Assembly: GCA_958450365.1 (NCBI GenBank)
Contig: CAUEEP010000732.1
Coordinates: 620,001-684,000, forward strand
Source of the DNA: Mesorhabditis belari
Lineage: Eukaryota > Nematoda > Chromadorea > Rhabditida > Rhabditidae
Reading direction: 5' to 3'
Length of the DNA: 64,000 bases
Part shown: positions 21,700 through 34,800 of the stretch, piece by piece
How positions within the stretch are numbered: the stretch's first letter is position 1
Layout: every line of letters starts with the position of its first letter
Notes under the pieces: generated by a model
What the model was told of the DNA's origin: nothing
The model's database searches: none
What the model saw: the letters and a program-made list of their open reading frames with translations, nothing else
Position numbers and translations under genes: made by a program

Positions 21700-24600
21700 G
21701 AATGAAAAGGGATAAAATAAAGTCAAAACAATTGATGTTTTTCCAATTTAAACAATAATATAAGTTTTATTATTTTGGCGCTTTCAAAGTTTTTGTGTAA
21801 CAAAAAAATGACATGGATTTAGTATCAAAAATGCACGTCGCTGTAAAAGCAAAGTGCGCAGAACATTTTCAACAAAAAGGAACCTTTTATAAATTTAAAG
21901 AATTAAATCAGAATGGTGCAAGAGTTATTCGAAATAAAATTGTTTTTGTGAAGTACCGGCGGCGCACACAACGCAAACGTCATTTGGAGTGTGCGTAACA
22001 GCGCTACCGTACTCTAGTGTGCCATTGGCTCTAATTTGCTGATTTCGAGTGCCAAGGTCAAGGTTTACGTTTGAACAAGCATCTGGTAAAAAAGATATTC
22101 ACGATTTGACATTACAAAACTGTAAGTGCAAATCAAAGCGTAACCCAATACTCATCAGAGGCTCTAACACTCATTTTTCGAGTTTTTAGACTAGCTTACA
22201 GAGATTTACATGCATAGTGTGCATAGTGCATTCGATCTTTATCTTCATTTTATACCTGGAATTGACCCGTTTTGCCGGGTTTTGCCAAGGATCACTTTAT
22301 TGCTAAACCCCTAGATTGGCAACTCTGAAACAACTTCATCCTCGAACATCCAAACCCTTTGTCAAATCTAAACCACAGCGGGGAAAGTGAAACCCTTCAC
22401 TCCTTTCCAAAAAAAGCGAGCAACAGAGTCCAAAAAGGAGGCGTGAAAAGCTTAGAGTGCCCAGTGTTGTTTTGCATGGAAAGAGCTGAAATCGATGTGA
22501 GTCGAGAAACCTTCAAAAAAGAGAATAGAATAGAGCGGGTGGGGTTTTTTTTGAGGTTTTAGAGGGTGAAATTTCGTGCGTGTGCATGTGAGAGCTTCGA
22601 AAAGAGCCTTTTCTGGGCATTTCTTTTGGTCGACGCCTCGAATCTGAATGCCCCCGGGGAAGTCTGAGGCTTTTCCGTCTTTGAGAAATGGGAGAAAGCC
22701 GAGATGCCCACGACCCAGGAGAAGAAAAAGAAGAGGCTCTTCCCTTTTTAAGAGAGCCTTTCAAGAGAAGTTCGTGCTCTTCTTTTTTTTCTTTTCTATC
22801 CACCACCAACTTTTGCTTTTTTTTCAGAGAATTTTCATTCGGTTTCGTTGATTCTTGATTTTAGCCTCCCTAGAGTTTTGAACCTTGAAATGAGATTACA
22901 GGGTAGTTTCTCGGGAACTTTTCATTTCACAAGTACCAAGTTTCCCTTTGAATCACAAATACCTCAGGCTTTTTTTTTCTATGGTTTCATTCTATAGGCT
23001 TTTTTTCTATGGTTCCATTCTCTCAATCATTCATCGCCGACTCTTTCTTGATAGAATACGAAGAGAAAGACTTTTGGCCTATTCAGGCGGAAATTACCGC
23101 CATGCGTCCAACCTCTCCTTTTCCCGGAAATCTTTTGACTTCCCTTCAACCGCCTACTTCTTGATTCATGAAGGTTTTGCTTCTTTCATTATTTTTAACC
23201 TGGCTAGATGCGTTATTCATCAAATAAATGTCAGAGTTAAACTTAAGCACCTCAAGTCAGTCTTCAAGATCTCTATCTTACCTACAATACAAATCACTTC
23301 ATATCTTTCACAAAGTAAACGTTCATTGTTCTCAATGTTGCGCTCTCTGCATTTTTTTTCATTAATCTAATTGTTTTCTCTTTACAAGATCACCCTCTAG
23401 AGTAATTGAGAGATCTCTTCATCTCATTTCTCTCATCACATCTCCTTTCTTTTATTCTATTCATCTCTATGTTTTCTCTTCTCATCCATCCACGATACCC
23501 CAATTATTCGCTCCTTTTTTTCTTGGCAAGGATCTAAGAAAAGCCCCCCGGGAGACTAAAAAAGCAATATGTGCGTACGCGTCAAAAGAGAGACAAAAAG
23601 GGACACACAAGAATCGGCGTCAATCGCTTTTGAAATGACTTTCTCTTCTCGATACCATAATAATTAGTCATCATAGATTGTTCTTGAAATTATCTATCGA
23701 ATCTTGGATTCCTTTTATCAAAGGTATCTTTTATCAGCCGGCAATAATAGTTTGTACGCAATCAACTTTTCATTTTCCAATGCTGGAATTGTTAGCCAGT
23801 GCTTGTGCTGTTAGCCAGTGCTTGCTAGCCATTTTCCAGTGCTGAAATTGTTAGCCAGTCTAAAAACACTTTAAATGACAAATTCTGTTTCTAATTTGTT
23901 TCTAATTTGGATGAGATTTTGCAATCGGATGACGGGGAAATTTGACGAGTTTTCCCAAGAAAGCATTCTTGGATGACCTCCAGAAGACAATAGATCCATT
24001 TCCCTTTTGCATCTAAAGAGTGTCTCCTTACATTCAATCACATCCCACATTTCCATCTAAGCAAATCTCACGTCAACTAGGCTTTCAAAATAATATGTGA
24101 TAACTTTTGCAGTTAAAATTAAATCTACTTGTTCAGTTGAACTATTTGTTGTATACGTACCGTAAATACTGTAATAGTACCCCACCTCCGTCGTACAGTC
24201 GCGTAGTCGCAAAAGTTTTTTAGTATTTCATTTTTTTCAAAGCGCCCGTACTTTCAAAAAATGCGTCTTTGGTATCAAAAAAATAGCTGAAATTCAGGGC
24301 TATTTTTTGATACCTAAGCGTGCATTGTAGCATAAACCAGTGTCGAGAAAAACTGGTCCAAAGCTAGACTACGCAACACTCCGCACCGTCATTATGGGGG
24401 TGGGGTACTATTGCGGTATTTACGGTATGTGTTTTCTTGATGTTGATGGTACGATTTCATCAGTTGATGAAGTTGATTTAACAATTTATTTAAAAAAGAC
24501 GAAATATTGAGCGATCCTTTTAAAAACAAAAGTTCGACAACGAATTTGACCAAAGAAAAACAATGGTGTTCAATGGCGGATAAATAGGTGTACGGTAGGA

Positions 24601-26780
24601 GGCCTGCACTTTAGAAAACGCTTAAAAAACAAATGATCTGTGGGAAATGATCTAAAATAACTATAATATTCCCAACACAAAATTAATTAAAAAGCTCTCA
24701 ACGGCCACAATTATAAGTGGATTTATCACAAATGGAAAAGGGCATTTTGCAGCAAATGAGGGGATTTTATTAATCAGATTTCTTTCTGCAGAAATCTTCC
24801 AAAATAAGACTAAAGACATGTGATTGAATTGATGACTGAGGGTTTTCTCTGTGCTTAAGACATGTAAACACTCTCAATGTACAAATTGACCCACAATTAT
24901 AGCGCCGCACTTTAGAGGACCTAGCTTGGCCACAATTGGGCCAACCGTTTTGATTCTTCTGGAGGTAAATCTTAAGTATTTCTTTTGGAACTGTGCTCAT
25001 TATCTATTCGATTCAAGCTTTCAATTTTTTTATATGATCTTTCAAAGTTGAGTGCCGATTGTCGCTCGGTTACTCATTTATGGGATTTTTGAGAGCGTGC
25101 TTGTCAAAATCTCGTTGAGATTGAATTTATTATATTAATGAACGAAATTTCTCCGCAGTTTAAGTGCAAAAATTCTTGAGAAATGTCAGCAAAACTCACT
25201 TACTATGGTCTGTTTTCATTTGAACGATTTATGGGGCATTCAGGGAAGCTAAAGAACAAGGAAATCTGATTTTTTTCAAGGTCTATCACGTTTAAATTTC
25301 ATAAGTAAATATGATTAGATTTATCTCCAGTAAAATCAGAACGATTGATTCAATTTTGACCTATCTAAAGACCAATCTAGAGCTTCTGAAGTGCGGCTTC
25401 TGAAGTAATTGTGGACCACCTTGTGCTCAATTCTCGATTTCCCGACGATCTAATGAAGAGTACTGAAGATTCATAGTAGTACTGCATAGATTTTAGAGTA
25501 AGACAAAGAAAAATGCTAGTACTAGACAAAGAATAAGCATAGTTTTACACTTGCCACTCCACAAAGAAGTGCATCTCTCGCGCGTCTCCATCTGCTCTTC
25601 TCCCAGTTCAGTCTTGTTTTCAGTGTGTTGTGGAGGGGGTGGTCGCTAATTGCATTGGATCCCCTCCACTTCCATTCTCTTCTTTTCATCACATTCCTCC
25701 ACACATCGTCCCCATCACACGCCATTCATCGATTCTAGAAGGCATCCGAATTTTTTTTGTGTGTGCAGCTCCAAAATTTAATCAACCCGAATCTTCCCAA
25801 ATTTTTCACTTTTTTCATTTGAATTCTTCTTCGGTTCTTCAGAATTTGGATTGAATTTGTCACGTGTGATTCACAATTTGTTTTGAATTGTTTTGTTTGT
25901 CAGATGAATTGTCAGATGTCAGATGAATTGTTTTGTTTGTCAGTTCAAAAAGAAATATTCTATCTGTTTAATCGAATCCAGCTTACTGTACTCGGTTCAC
26001 CTTTTATCCAACTAACAAATGATCAAAAGCTAATGATCAAAAGCAAATGTTCAAAAGCAAATGATCAAAAGCAAATGATCAAAGGCAAATTTTAGAAATC
26101 TTATAGAACTAATCTTATAGAAATCATTTAGAAATTTCTTCTTGGAGTCCTGTAGAAGCATTATGTTAGTTTAGATCTGCAAATAAGTTCTGCAAATCTG
26201 CAAAGTTGTTAATTTAAATGATTCTTAAAGATTTTTAAGAATCAGATCTTAAGATTTGATCAAACTGGGGCTTTCGTAGGCACCGGACACTTTCCGCAAA
26301 CGGAAATTAAAATCACTTCTCGTCTTTGAAAAGATTATCCTTTTATTATCCTTTTTCAAAGAAATCTTGTAATATTTCTAAAATCATCAACAAAAACGGA
26401 TCAGAATGATGATTTTAGCCAAATCCGGTCATCGTTTCCATGGTGATTCGAACCACATTGACGCCTTTCTATTTATCAAATCTTCCACATTTTCTATAGT
26501 TAGTTTTCTTAGTTTTCTTTTCAAAATTGATACGTGATTTGTTTGATTTCTGAATTTTACAATGATTTCATTGTAATGTTCATTACAATGATTACTTTTT
26601 TTTGAAGATTCAAGTTAAGGTTGAACTTTTTTCGGTGGAACAATGTGGGCGACAGGCTGAGGGGCCTCGTCATCCAGAAAAGCCGTCAAACTGCCGCTTA
26701 GAAGTGAGTTATCATCATTTTGGGGAAAAAAGAATCTAGATATGAAAATAGTTATGTTTATATAAGATTCTAATAAAACG
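21700..26780. other. 5-kb intergenic region, no supported gene
   Basis: This lies between divergent hars-1 (-) and the calmodulin-like gene (+), so it probably holds both promoters. Open frames at 21813-21998 (+), 22513-22809 (-) and 22948-23370 (+) have no recognisable domain and no clear splice partners. It contains a MITE at 24158-24427 and short repeats at 23785-23860 (TTGTTAGCCAGTGCTTG) and 26018-26085 (ATGATCAAAAGCAA). Confidence 0.5.
24158..24427. repeat. TACCGTAAATACTG MITE (family A), copy 1
   Basis: Ends TACCGTAAATACTGTAATAG and its complement ending GTATTTACGGTA flank about 270 bp. Inner landmarks CAGTCGCGTAGTCGCAAAAG and ATAAACCAGTG recur in copies at 27695 and 59286/60957, with a diverged relative at 36890-37096. 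Confidence 0.85.
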
Positions 26781-26787
26781 TGTCCAG

Positions 26788-26884
26788 GTTTGGCGCTGAA
26801 GCTGAGGAAGAACAGCGCGGCTCGGCAGAAACGAATCGATGAATCTTTCTCGATCGCCGCCCGGAGGAGAAATTCCACCGAAAA
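26788..26884 (+). CDS. candidate alternative upstream exon of calmodulin-like gene
   Basis: A GTCCAG acceptor and a GTGAGT donor frame 97 bases. One frame is open (LALKLRKNSAARQKRIDESF, then Arg-rich to STEK) and leaves two bases, AA. That is the phase the exon at 31266 needs, so it could replace the 28886 exon. Basic, low-complexity, no known domain. No starting ATG was found for it. Confidence 0.3.
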
Positions 26885-27694
26885 GTGAGTGAAATTTGGG
26901 GAAAACCAAAGTTTAACACTCCTTTAACACTTCTCAAGAGTGTGCACTTCTAGAGAAGTTAAAAGATACAAAACTGAGTAATTCATGAACATCAGACATT
27001 CAAAGAGTTGTTTGTCTCAAATTTAAGCCTTGAATTTTAAATTTGGGCGTTCATCTAGGCCCCAATTTGTCTTATCGTTTGGTTGGCTGGGGTTTATCCG
27101 TTGGGATCTCGGATTGCATTGAGATTGGAAAAGGCTGAAGTTGGTGGTGCGCGTGGGAGAACGCTTCTTTTGGGTGGCTGCAAGAGGGAGCAAAAGGGAT
27201 AACCTCGTGGCCTCGAGAAACTTTTGATCATTGAGGGTTGGCGAGGTAAAGCTTCAAGCTTCCTCTTGTTTTAGAGATTGTTTATATGTTACGTTTGTTT
27301 AAGAATTTATTGACTCAATTGTGTAGAAAAGTGAAATGATGGGAATCTAATTTTTCTTTTCATGCATGTACTAGTGTTTTCTTTCTTGGTTTTATATTGA
27401 ATCATTGGCAGATGAATGGCAAACAAGTAGTGTTGTTTTCCCTTTGATAGGTGCTAAAGATATCCTAAAAAGAACTTAAAATTAAGAAAGATGTAAAAAG
27501 ACCTCAATATCAACGTTTGCGCGTTCTACATCTTTCGATAAATGTAAATGATAAATGAAACTGAATAACTTTCAAAATTCTTCATCTAAAGCATTCGTCA
27601 CTTTAAAATTCTCCATCTGAAGCATCCATCCGATTCGGGAAATTAAATCCGAAATTTGACCAGATCAAAACCCAGATCTTCTTTGATTAATTCA

Positions 27695-27960
27695 TACCGT
27701 AAATACTGTAATAATAGTACCCCACCCCCGTCGTACAGTCGCGTAGTCGCAAAAGTTTTTTAGTATTTCATTTCTTTCAAAGCGCTCGTACTTTCAAAAA
27801 ATGCGTCTTTGGTATCAAAAAATAGCCCTGAATTTCAGCTATTTTTTGATACCTAAGCGCGCATTGTAGCATAAACCAGTGCCGAGAAAAACTCGTCCAA
27901 GGCTAGACTACGCAACACTCCGTACCGTCATTATGGGGGTGGGGTACAGTATTTACGGTA
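27695..27960. repeat. TACCGTAAATACTG MITE (family A), copy 2
   Basis: Same ends and interior as the copy at 24158, with few differences over about 265 bp, including a shorter right inner arm. Confidence 0.85.
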
Positions 27961-28885
27961 GATTAAAGCAATCCTTGTGTTAACTATCAAGACAATTCAT
28001 TAGATATTCAAGCAGATTAAGTATTTCACACTTTTACACAATTCAGTAAATTCTAAATCGAACGTAACATCTACTTTGTTTGTTTTCTAACTTGATGGCG
28101 ATTTGGCGTTCGTTAAGTTTAACTCATTTTAACAGCTACACTAATAAGAAAACCCGAAATAGTGGAAAACTCAAAGAGTACGCAAAGTACTGTATTATGA
28201 AGTTGTCAACTAAATGACTTAAAGCTTTCAAGTCTCTTTCAAGCCTTCATTCATCATTTGACCTAAACGTTTCTCTTTTTCCCATTCAAAGACTGATTCA
28301 GTGAGAGATTCTTTGCTCTTTTTAAAGAAAAGATCTTCTCAATTCGAGTTCTGATTTCGTCTCTTCTTTTTCTTTCGATGAACAAATTGTTCTCAGTTGA
28401 CTCGGAAGAGTCACTCTTTTCTCTTTATTTTGAGACAAGAATCACCCAATTTACTCTTAGGAGCTTAGGAGTTTGATTTTGTTAACGCTAAACGCTAAAC
28501 AGAAAGCTAAACAGCTTAAGAGTTTGATTTTTTTAACGTTTAGTCACCGCATTTTTCTTTTTATCGTTGAGCTTTCAAAAGTTTGAAGGTAGATTTTGAG
28601 ATTGTTAGGTAAATGTTTTTAAAATAGAATAGATTTCTTTTTAAAATAGATTTCAGCTTTCTGCATTGATTGAGAATTTCGATTCGGCTTTGTTAATGCA
28701 ATTTGTTTATTCAATAGCCATTGAATTGAATACCCGTGTCTCATTCTCACGAATTACCCTCTGACCGGACGGAAATCTCATTTCCCATTGGCCACATCAA
28801 TCTCTGCTCTTCTTTTTTAAAATTTACATTTAGTTTATCATAATTGTTTTATGATAATTGTTCAGTTTTTTTATTATTCTAAGAA

Positions 28886-31800
28886 ATGATGAATCGTCGA
28901 GTGCCACGCAAAAACGTGTACAGGTAATCAAGGATCGGAAAAAGATTGAAAACAGATTATTTTTAGGAAGCTAGAATTTGAGAGCTATTTTAAAGCCTTT
29001 AAAGCTTAAGGCTTTAAGCTTAAGGCTTTTAAAGCTTAAAGCTTAAAGCTTAAAACTTAAGGCTTTTAAACCTTAAAGCTTTTAAAGCCTTTAAAGCTTA
29101 AAGCTTAAAGCTTTTAAGGCTTAAAGCTTAAAGCTTTTAGAGCTTAAAGCTTAAAGCTTAAGGCTTTTAAAGCTTTTAAAGCTTTCTCGCTTATTACAAT
29201 TACTGTAATAGCTCTAGACTTTATCAAAATTTTTATGAAACGTCAAGTACCAGGAGTTCTCGTTTTTTTTTATCTTGAATTGGTTTAAATCCCTAAAAAA
29301 ATCGCTAAAATACTATGCATTTTGAAATGCAAAGGGCTTTTAGTGATAGAAAGGGAAATTGAAGAGAGAGCTTTGAAATAATTCACAACGAGGATCAGGG
29401 GATTGAAATGAACAATGGAAATCTTTAATGGCTTTCAATGACAGTAGAATCTTACAATCACTTTATTGCTTAATGATTTTGCCCTTTGAAACTTTAAAAG
29501 ATTAAGTTGAAGGATAAAAACCCGGGTTCTCCTACGGTTCTAGTATGGGGATACCCTGGCATCCCCATACCTCGACCTATCCTCATTCCTGAGGTATGGG
29601 GATACCCTAGCATCCCCATACCTCGACCTATCCCCATTCCTGAGGTATGGGAATACCTCAGCTCATAAATTTACATTTTTAGCCGTGCTTTCTGGCGCCG
29701 CAGGTACTGCTGCAACTGCGCGTCAGCGTCAGCGCGGTTGCAGCCGGGTACGTAGTACTGGGTGGGTGGGGCCCTATTTACATTCTTTCGGGCAACGGAG
29801 TTGGGGTGGGTGGGCAAAAAATTTGCATTTAATGGCTTTTTTTAAAGCGCGCCACCACAGCCTCATCTACAAAAAATCACGGGGAAAAATTTGCGCTTAA
29901 TGGCGCGTCCCCGACGCGCATTACGAGACGCAGACGAGAGCGTACTTCCAAAATTCTAGTTCTCTTAACAATAACAGATAATATCTAAAACTTCCTGGAT
30001 TTAGTTCTCTGGGTTAAACCAAGGCCAAGCCTGGCTTTGACTTGGCGTTGACTTGGCTTTGGTTTGGCTTTGGTTTGGCTTTGACTTGGCTTTAGTTTGG
30101 CTTTGACTTGGCTTTGGTTTGGCTTTGACTTGGCTTTGGTTTGGCTTTGGTTTGGCTTTGGTTTGGCTTTAGTTTAGCTTTGAATAGCTTTTCACCTTAT
30201 CATATTCATATTATTCTCTTTATTTTCCAAATCATATCTAGAAAAAGCTCTTGTTGCATAGGAGAAAGTGGAGAATTGCATATTGCGCATCTTATTGGGG
30301 CAATTTTCGGATGGGGAAAGGGATATGAAGGGAAAAGACCCACGTAAATGGGAATGAACTATGGGGAGGGAAAACTTGATCATCTTTCCCATAACACAAA
30401 AATTTATCTCCAAAAAAAAGCTCACTATTTAGCTCTATTCGTTACAACACAATCTTACTATTCAAATCAATTCAAATCAATTGCCTCTTCAAGTATTGCT
30501 TATTTCTATGAAATAAATCAAATTTCTAACATTGATAAATTTGATTGATAAATTCTATCTGGTACTTGACGGCTTTAAAGCAAAAAAAAAACCCCAAAAA
30601 TGGGTCCGATCCTTGATTATTTGCGAACCACATTCTATAGGACACTCGAAAGACGAGGTGCGACCAGAAGGTATCCACTTAGGTTTGTTATGAAAAAATG
30701 AGGAGTACGGGTGAGAAATTAAGTGATAAAGAGTAACAATACAAGGTAGACTGTAGCTGAAAAGCTGAAAAGCTGTAACCACCCATCGGTGGTTACAGCT
30801 ACAGTCTACCTTGTATTGCTAAGACTAGGAGAATGGTTTTATCTTTATATTCGATCTTACTCTCTGCTTTTGTTAGTTGCTTCTTACTGTTTCTGTTTTA
30901 CAAATATTTTATCTAAAAATCTTTTCTAACTCATAGTTTTTGTTCTTTCATTGAGGTGGATTGAGAAATAAGAAAATGAGAAAGAAATAAAAGTCGGGGA
31001 TCAGATTTCATTGGATTAAAGAAAATGAAAAGAGATGAGAAGCGGGATGAAATAGAGATCCCATCGTTTTCTTGTTAAACATTTATTTGTGGGGGGAATT
31101 CTTTGTGTACCAAACACGAGCTTCTGAGATTGCTGACGAGAAATGGATTGGGAAAGTAAGAGAACTTTGTAAGATTGTGAATTGTGAAAGGAATTGTAGG
31201 TGTTTAGCTAGGCAAATTGATTAAAAATAACTCTGGATTATTGATCTAAGTGGATATGTTTATTTAGAAATCAACCGAATGGAGTCGAGGGACCAATCCA
31301 GCCGGTGTTAGCCCGAGGTATGTGTTCTTATTTACAGTTTTGTTTTAGTTTTGTTTTAGTTTTGTTTTATTTTTGTTTTATTTTTGTTTTATTTTTGTTT
31401 TATTCGGACATTGCTTATTTGATATCGTAATATCCGATAACAGGAATTGTTAATGATATTCAGTTAATGTTAATGAATTGTTAATGATGGGGGTGGGACA
31501 AATGCGACCTTTTTTTGCGCACCTGGACATTTGCGCACCTTTTTTTTGCTGGAAAAGGCCTTAGGAAAGGTCGTAGAGCTTCGAAAATATTTCCATATAA
31601 GGGAATCGTATGCGTAGATTCCGAATTTCGACAAATCAAAGCAAATCAGACCTCGCTGACACGTTAATTTTGAGCTAAAAAGCAAAAACTACGCAACTTA
31701 ACGCTTTTCCACAGTTTTTGCCTTTTAGCCCAAATCTGACGTGTCTGCGAGGTGTGATTTGTCGAAATTCGGAATCTACGCATACGATTCCCTTACATGG

Positions 31801-34800
31801 AAATATTTTTGAAGCTCTACGACCTTTCCTAAGGCCTTTTCCAGCAAAAAAAAGGTGCGCAAAAAAAGGTCGCATTTGTCCCACCCCGTTAATGATATTC
31901 AGTTAATGTTAATGAATTGTTAATGTTTAATGTTTAATGATATTCAGTTAAGCAATTGACTGACTTCTACTTTGATTCATGTGAAATTTATTTATGTATA
32001 TTTGCAGGTCGATGCATTCACGCGGTCGGCATCTTTCAATCAGCTAGTCCTATTGAAAATGGTGAGTCTAGATTTAGGTTAATATTTAAAGAAATCAGAT
32101 AATTTTATAGTACTTATACCCCTTAAAATACTTGGATTAGCTGAATATCTAGATTTCCTATCTGAAATAAGCACTATAATAGCATCGAATCTCCCAAATC
32201 TCCCAAATCTCTTGGCTCTCACGAAATCTAGGCTCAAAAAGTCGAATTTAGTCGATTTGTTTATTATGTGGTTTATTTTGAATTTATTGGATGTCCAGAT
32301 GTGAATCCAACGGCATAGGGGAAGGGGAATGGGGGTTGTTCCGCTCTCTCCTTGGTGGTCTCTCCCCTCCCCCTTCTCTACTCCGAAAAGCCGTAACCCC
32401 TCCTTTTCCCTCAGCCAAGATCCCTTACTTTTTGGTGTTCTTCTCCTTCATCCAGTCTTCTAAGTATCGAATTTTTTCGAGGTTTTCATTTCCTCATTGC
32501 TGATTGTTTCGTTTTGGTTTCAAGATGACTTGTTTGGCTCAAAAGGAAACGAACTTACTTTTTCTCTTACTTATTTACTCTCTTAGAATTACTTTACTTT
32601 GTCTTTGGACCAAATTAACCTTCAAGTTAGACTTTGTGAACCTTCAAGCTTAGACTTTGAGAACCTTCAAGCTTAGACTTTGAGAACCATCAAGCTTAGG
32701 CTTTGAGAACCTTCAAGATTAGGCTTTGAGAACCTTCAAGATTAGAGCTTCAAGTACAACCAAATCGGTTTCTGATTTTAAAGCTTTACCCTCATAAATC
32801 ATAGAATCGATTTCAATCCTTTCAATCCTTTTTCTTTCAATCCTTTCAATCCTTGTCTTTACCATGTCTTTGTCAAATTTGCAAATATTTAAAGTCTAAA
32901 ACTCTCGAGGGTTCTCACTTTCCCCTTTTTCGATCAAAGAGCATGAGAACCACCCTATCTAGCATCTGTTTTTGATCGTTTTGTCGGCACATCCCTTTCC
33001 TTTTCCCCTTCAATCAATTTCGATCTTTTGAAAGATCAAAATTAAGTAATTTTTCAGAAAAATCACTTATAATCTTGCAATTTTCAAAAGTTAAACTTTA
33101 AACAAACTGGTCAATACAATTGATCCTTCTAGAATACATTAACGATTGAACGCTTTGAATTTAAGTGGCTCATCTTATCAACAATCAATCAACAATCAAT
33201 CAACAATCAATCAACAATCAATCAACAATCAATCAACAATCAATCAACAATCCAGAATCCCCTCAAAACACCTTTTATTAAACTGTCCAGAAAAGCAAAA
33301 TTCTTTTCAAATAACATTCAAGATTTCCCCTGAATATCTTTTCCAAAGAAACCTTTCTTTTCGAGTGGGTGTAAGTGAATTTTCTGTGTTTCAATCAGTC
33401 CAGCTTTTTCAGTTCACTTCCAAATCCCAGTCGGAATCCTTTTCGGTTCTCTTAAGGCTTTTTTTTGTCAAGTATTTGATTCTTTTCTGAATGAAATATT
33501 CATCTTGTGCACTTAAATGGATCTCCCATTTCTTGTTAGTGTATCTGTCACCATAAACCATCCAAATGTCAATCTAAAATTCCAATTATCCCCGTTACGG
33601 GACTGCTCCAATAAATGCTCGTTTTCAAGATCCAAAAACAAAGCATTTTCTTTAAAGAATTGATTCTTTAAAGAAAATGATTGATTCTTTAGTCAATTCT
33701 TTACCATTTACAGTATTACCATTTAACAATTCCTATTTGCTAGAGTTACCTAATTTTTCTTTTCAGGGACACCCGGTAAAGAAATGCATCGTCAATACAC
33801 GAATCAGAGTGGGAGTGAAGCGGAAGAGTTCACACAGGAAGAACTCCAAGAATTCGCTCAAGCATTTAAGGTTTTAAAGATTGATTTTACAAAATACAAG
33901 TTTTATAGATGTTTGACAAAGACGGAAATGGAACGATGAACATTAAAGAGTTGGGAGTAGCGATGAGGACATTGGGACTGAATCCGACAGAGGAGGAGTT
34001 GCTGAATATGGTCAGTGATTTGAAGATTCGTCTAAATAGAAGATTTGTCTAGATTGAAGATTTGTGTCTAACTTCAACGTCTGGTAAAGAACAAATCGTT
34101 ATGATCTTTCTAGGTAAACGAGTACGATGTTGATGGGAATGGTAAAATCGATTTCGGCGAGTTCTGCAAGATGATGAAAGAAATGAACAAAGAGACAGAT
34201 CAAGAATTGATACGATTAGCATTCAAGTAATTAAGAAGTATTAGATGTCTAGATCAAGGTTTTTAGAGTATTCGATAAAGATGGTAATGGATATATCACC
34301 GCTCAAGAGTTTAAACATTTCATGACAACGATGGGAGAGAGATTTACAGAAGAAGAAGTTGATGAGATTATCCGAGAAGTGGATAAAGATGGAGATGAGC
34401 AGGTGGGACAGTTTGGTTGCTTAGATCTAAACAACAGCAGCAGTTGTTTAGATTAGACCAGAATAGACCAGTCCGGACAACATTTTCAGACAGTCTGGCT
34501 CGCTCTTCGATTTTTTACTGCTCAAAGCTCGTTCGAGCATGAAACCCAGTTCCCCTGCAAGCCCTTAATCTAAGCTTCATTTTGATACTAAACATTGCTA
34601 GCTTCTGTTTTGCCATTCTTTAGATTTTGATCATTTTAAATAAAAATTTTTCTGGACTCGTTAAGTTTGTCGAGTCCGGCGAAAGATTGATCGAAATCTA
34701 AAGAATGGAAAAACAGAACCTAGCCATGTTTAGTATCAAAATGAAGCTTAGAACAAGGGCTTGCGGGGGAACTGGGTTTCATGCTCGAAGGAGCTTTGGG

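Noticed and set aside
21813..21998. 61-codon frame with an ATG, divergent from hars-1
   Set aside because: Basic, no known motif, no supporting downstream exon; could be chance.
22513..22809. 98-codon Ser/Arg/Lys-rich frame on the minus strand
   Set aside because: No domain, no splice partners, and its composition follows local low-complexity DNA.
33146..33490. 114-codon frame beginning near a repeat
   Set aside because: Driven by the ATCAACAATCA tandem array inside an intron; no motif.
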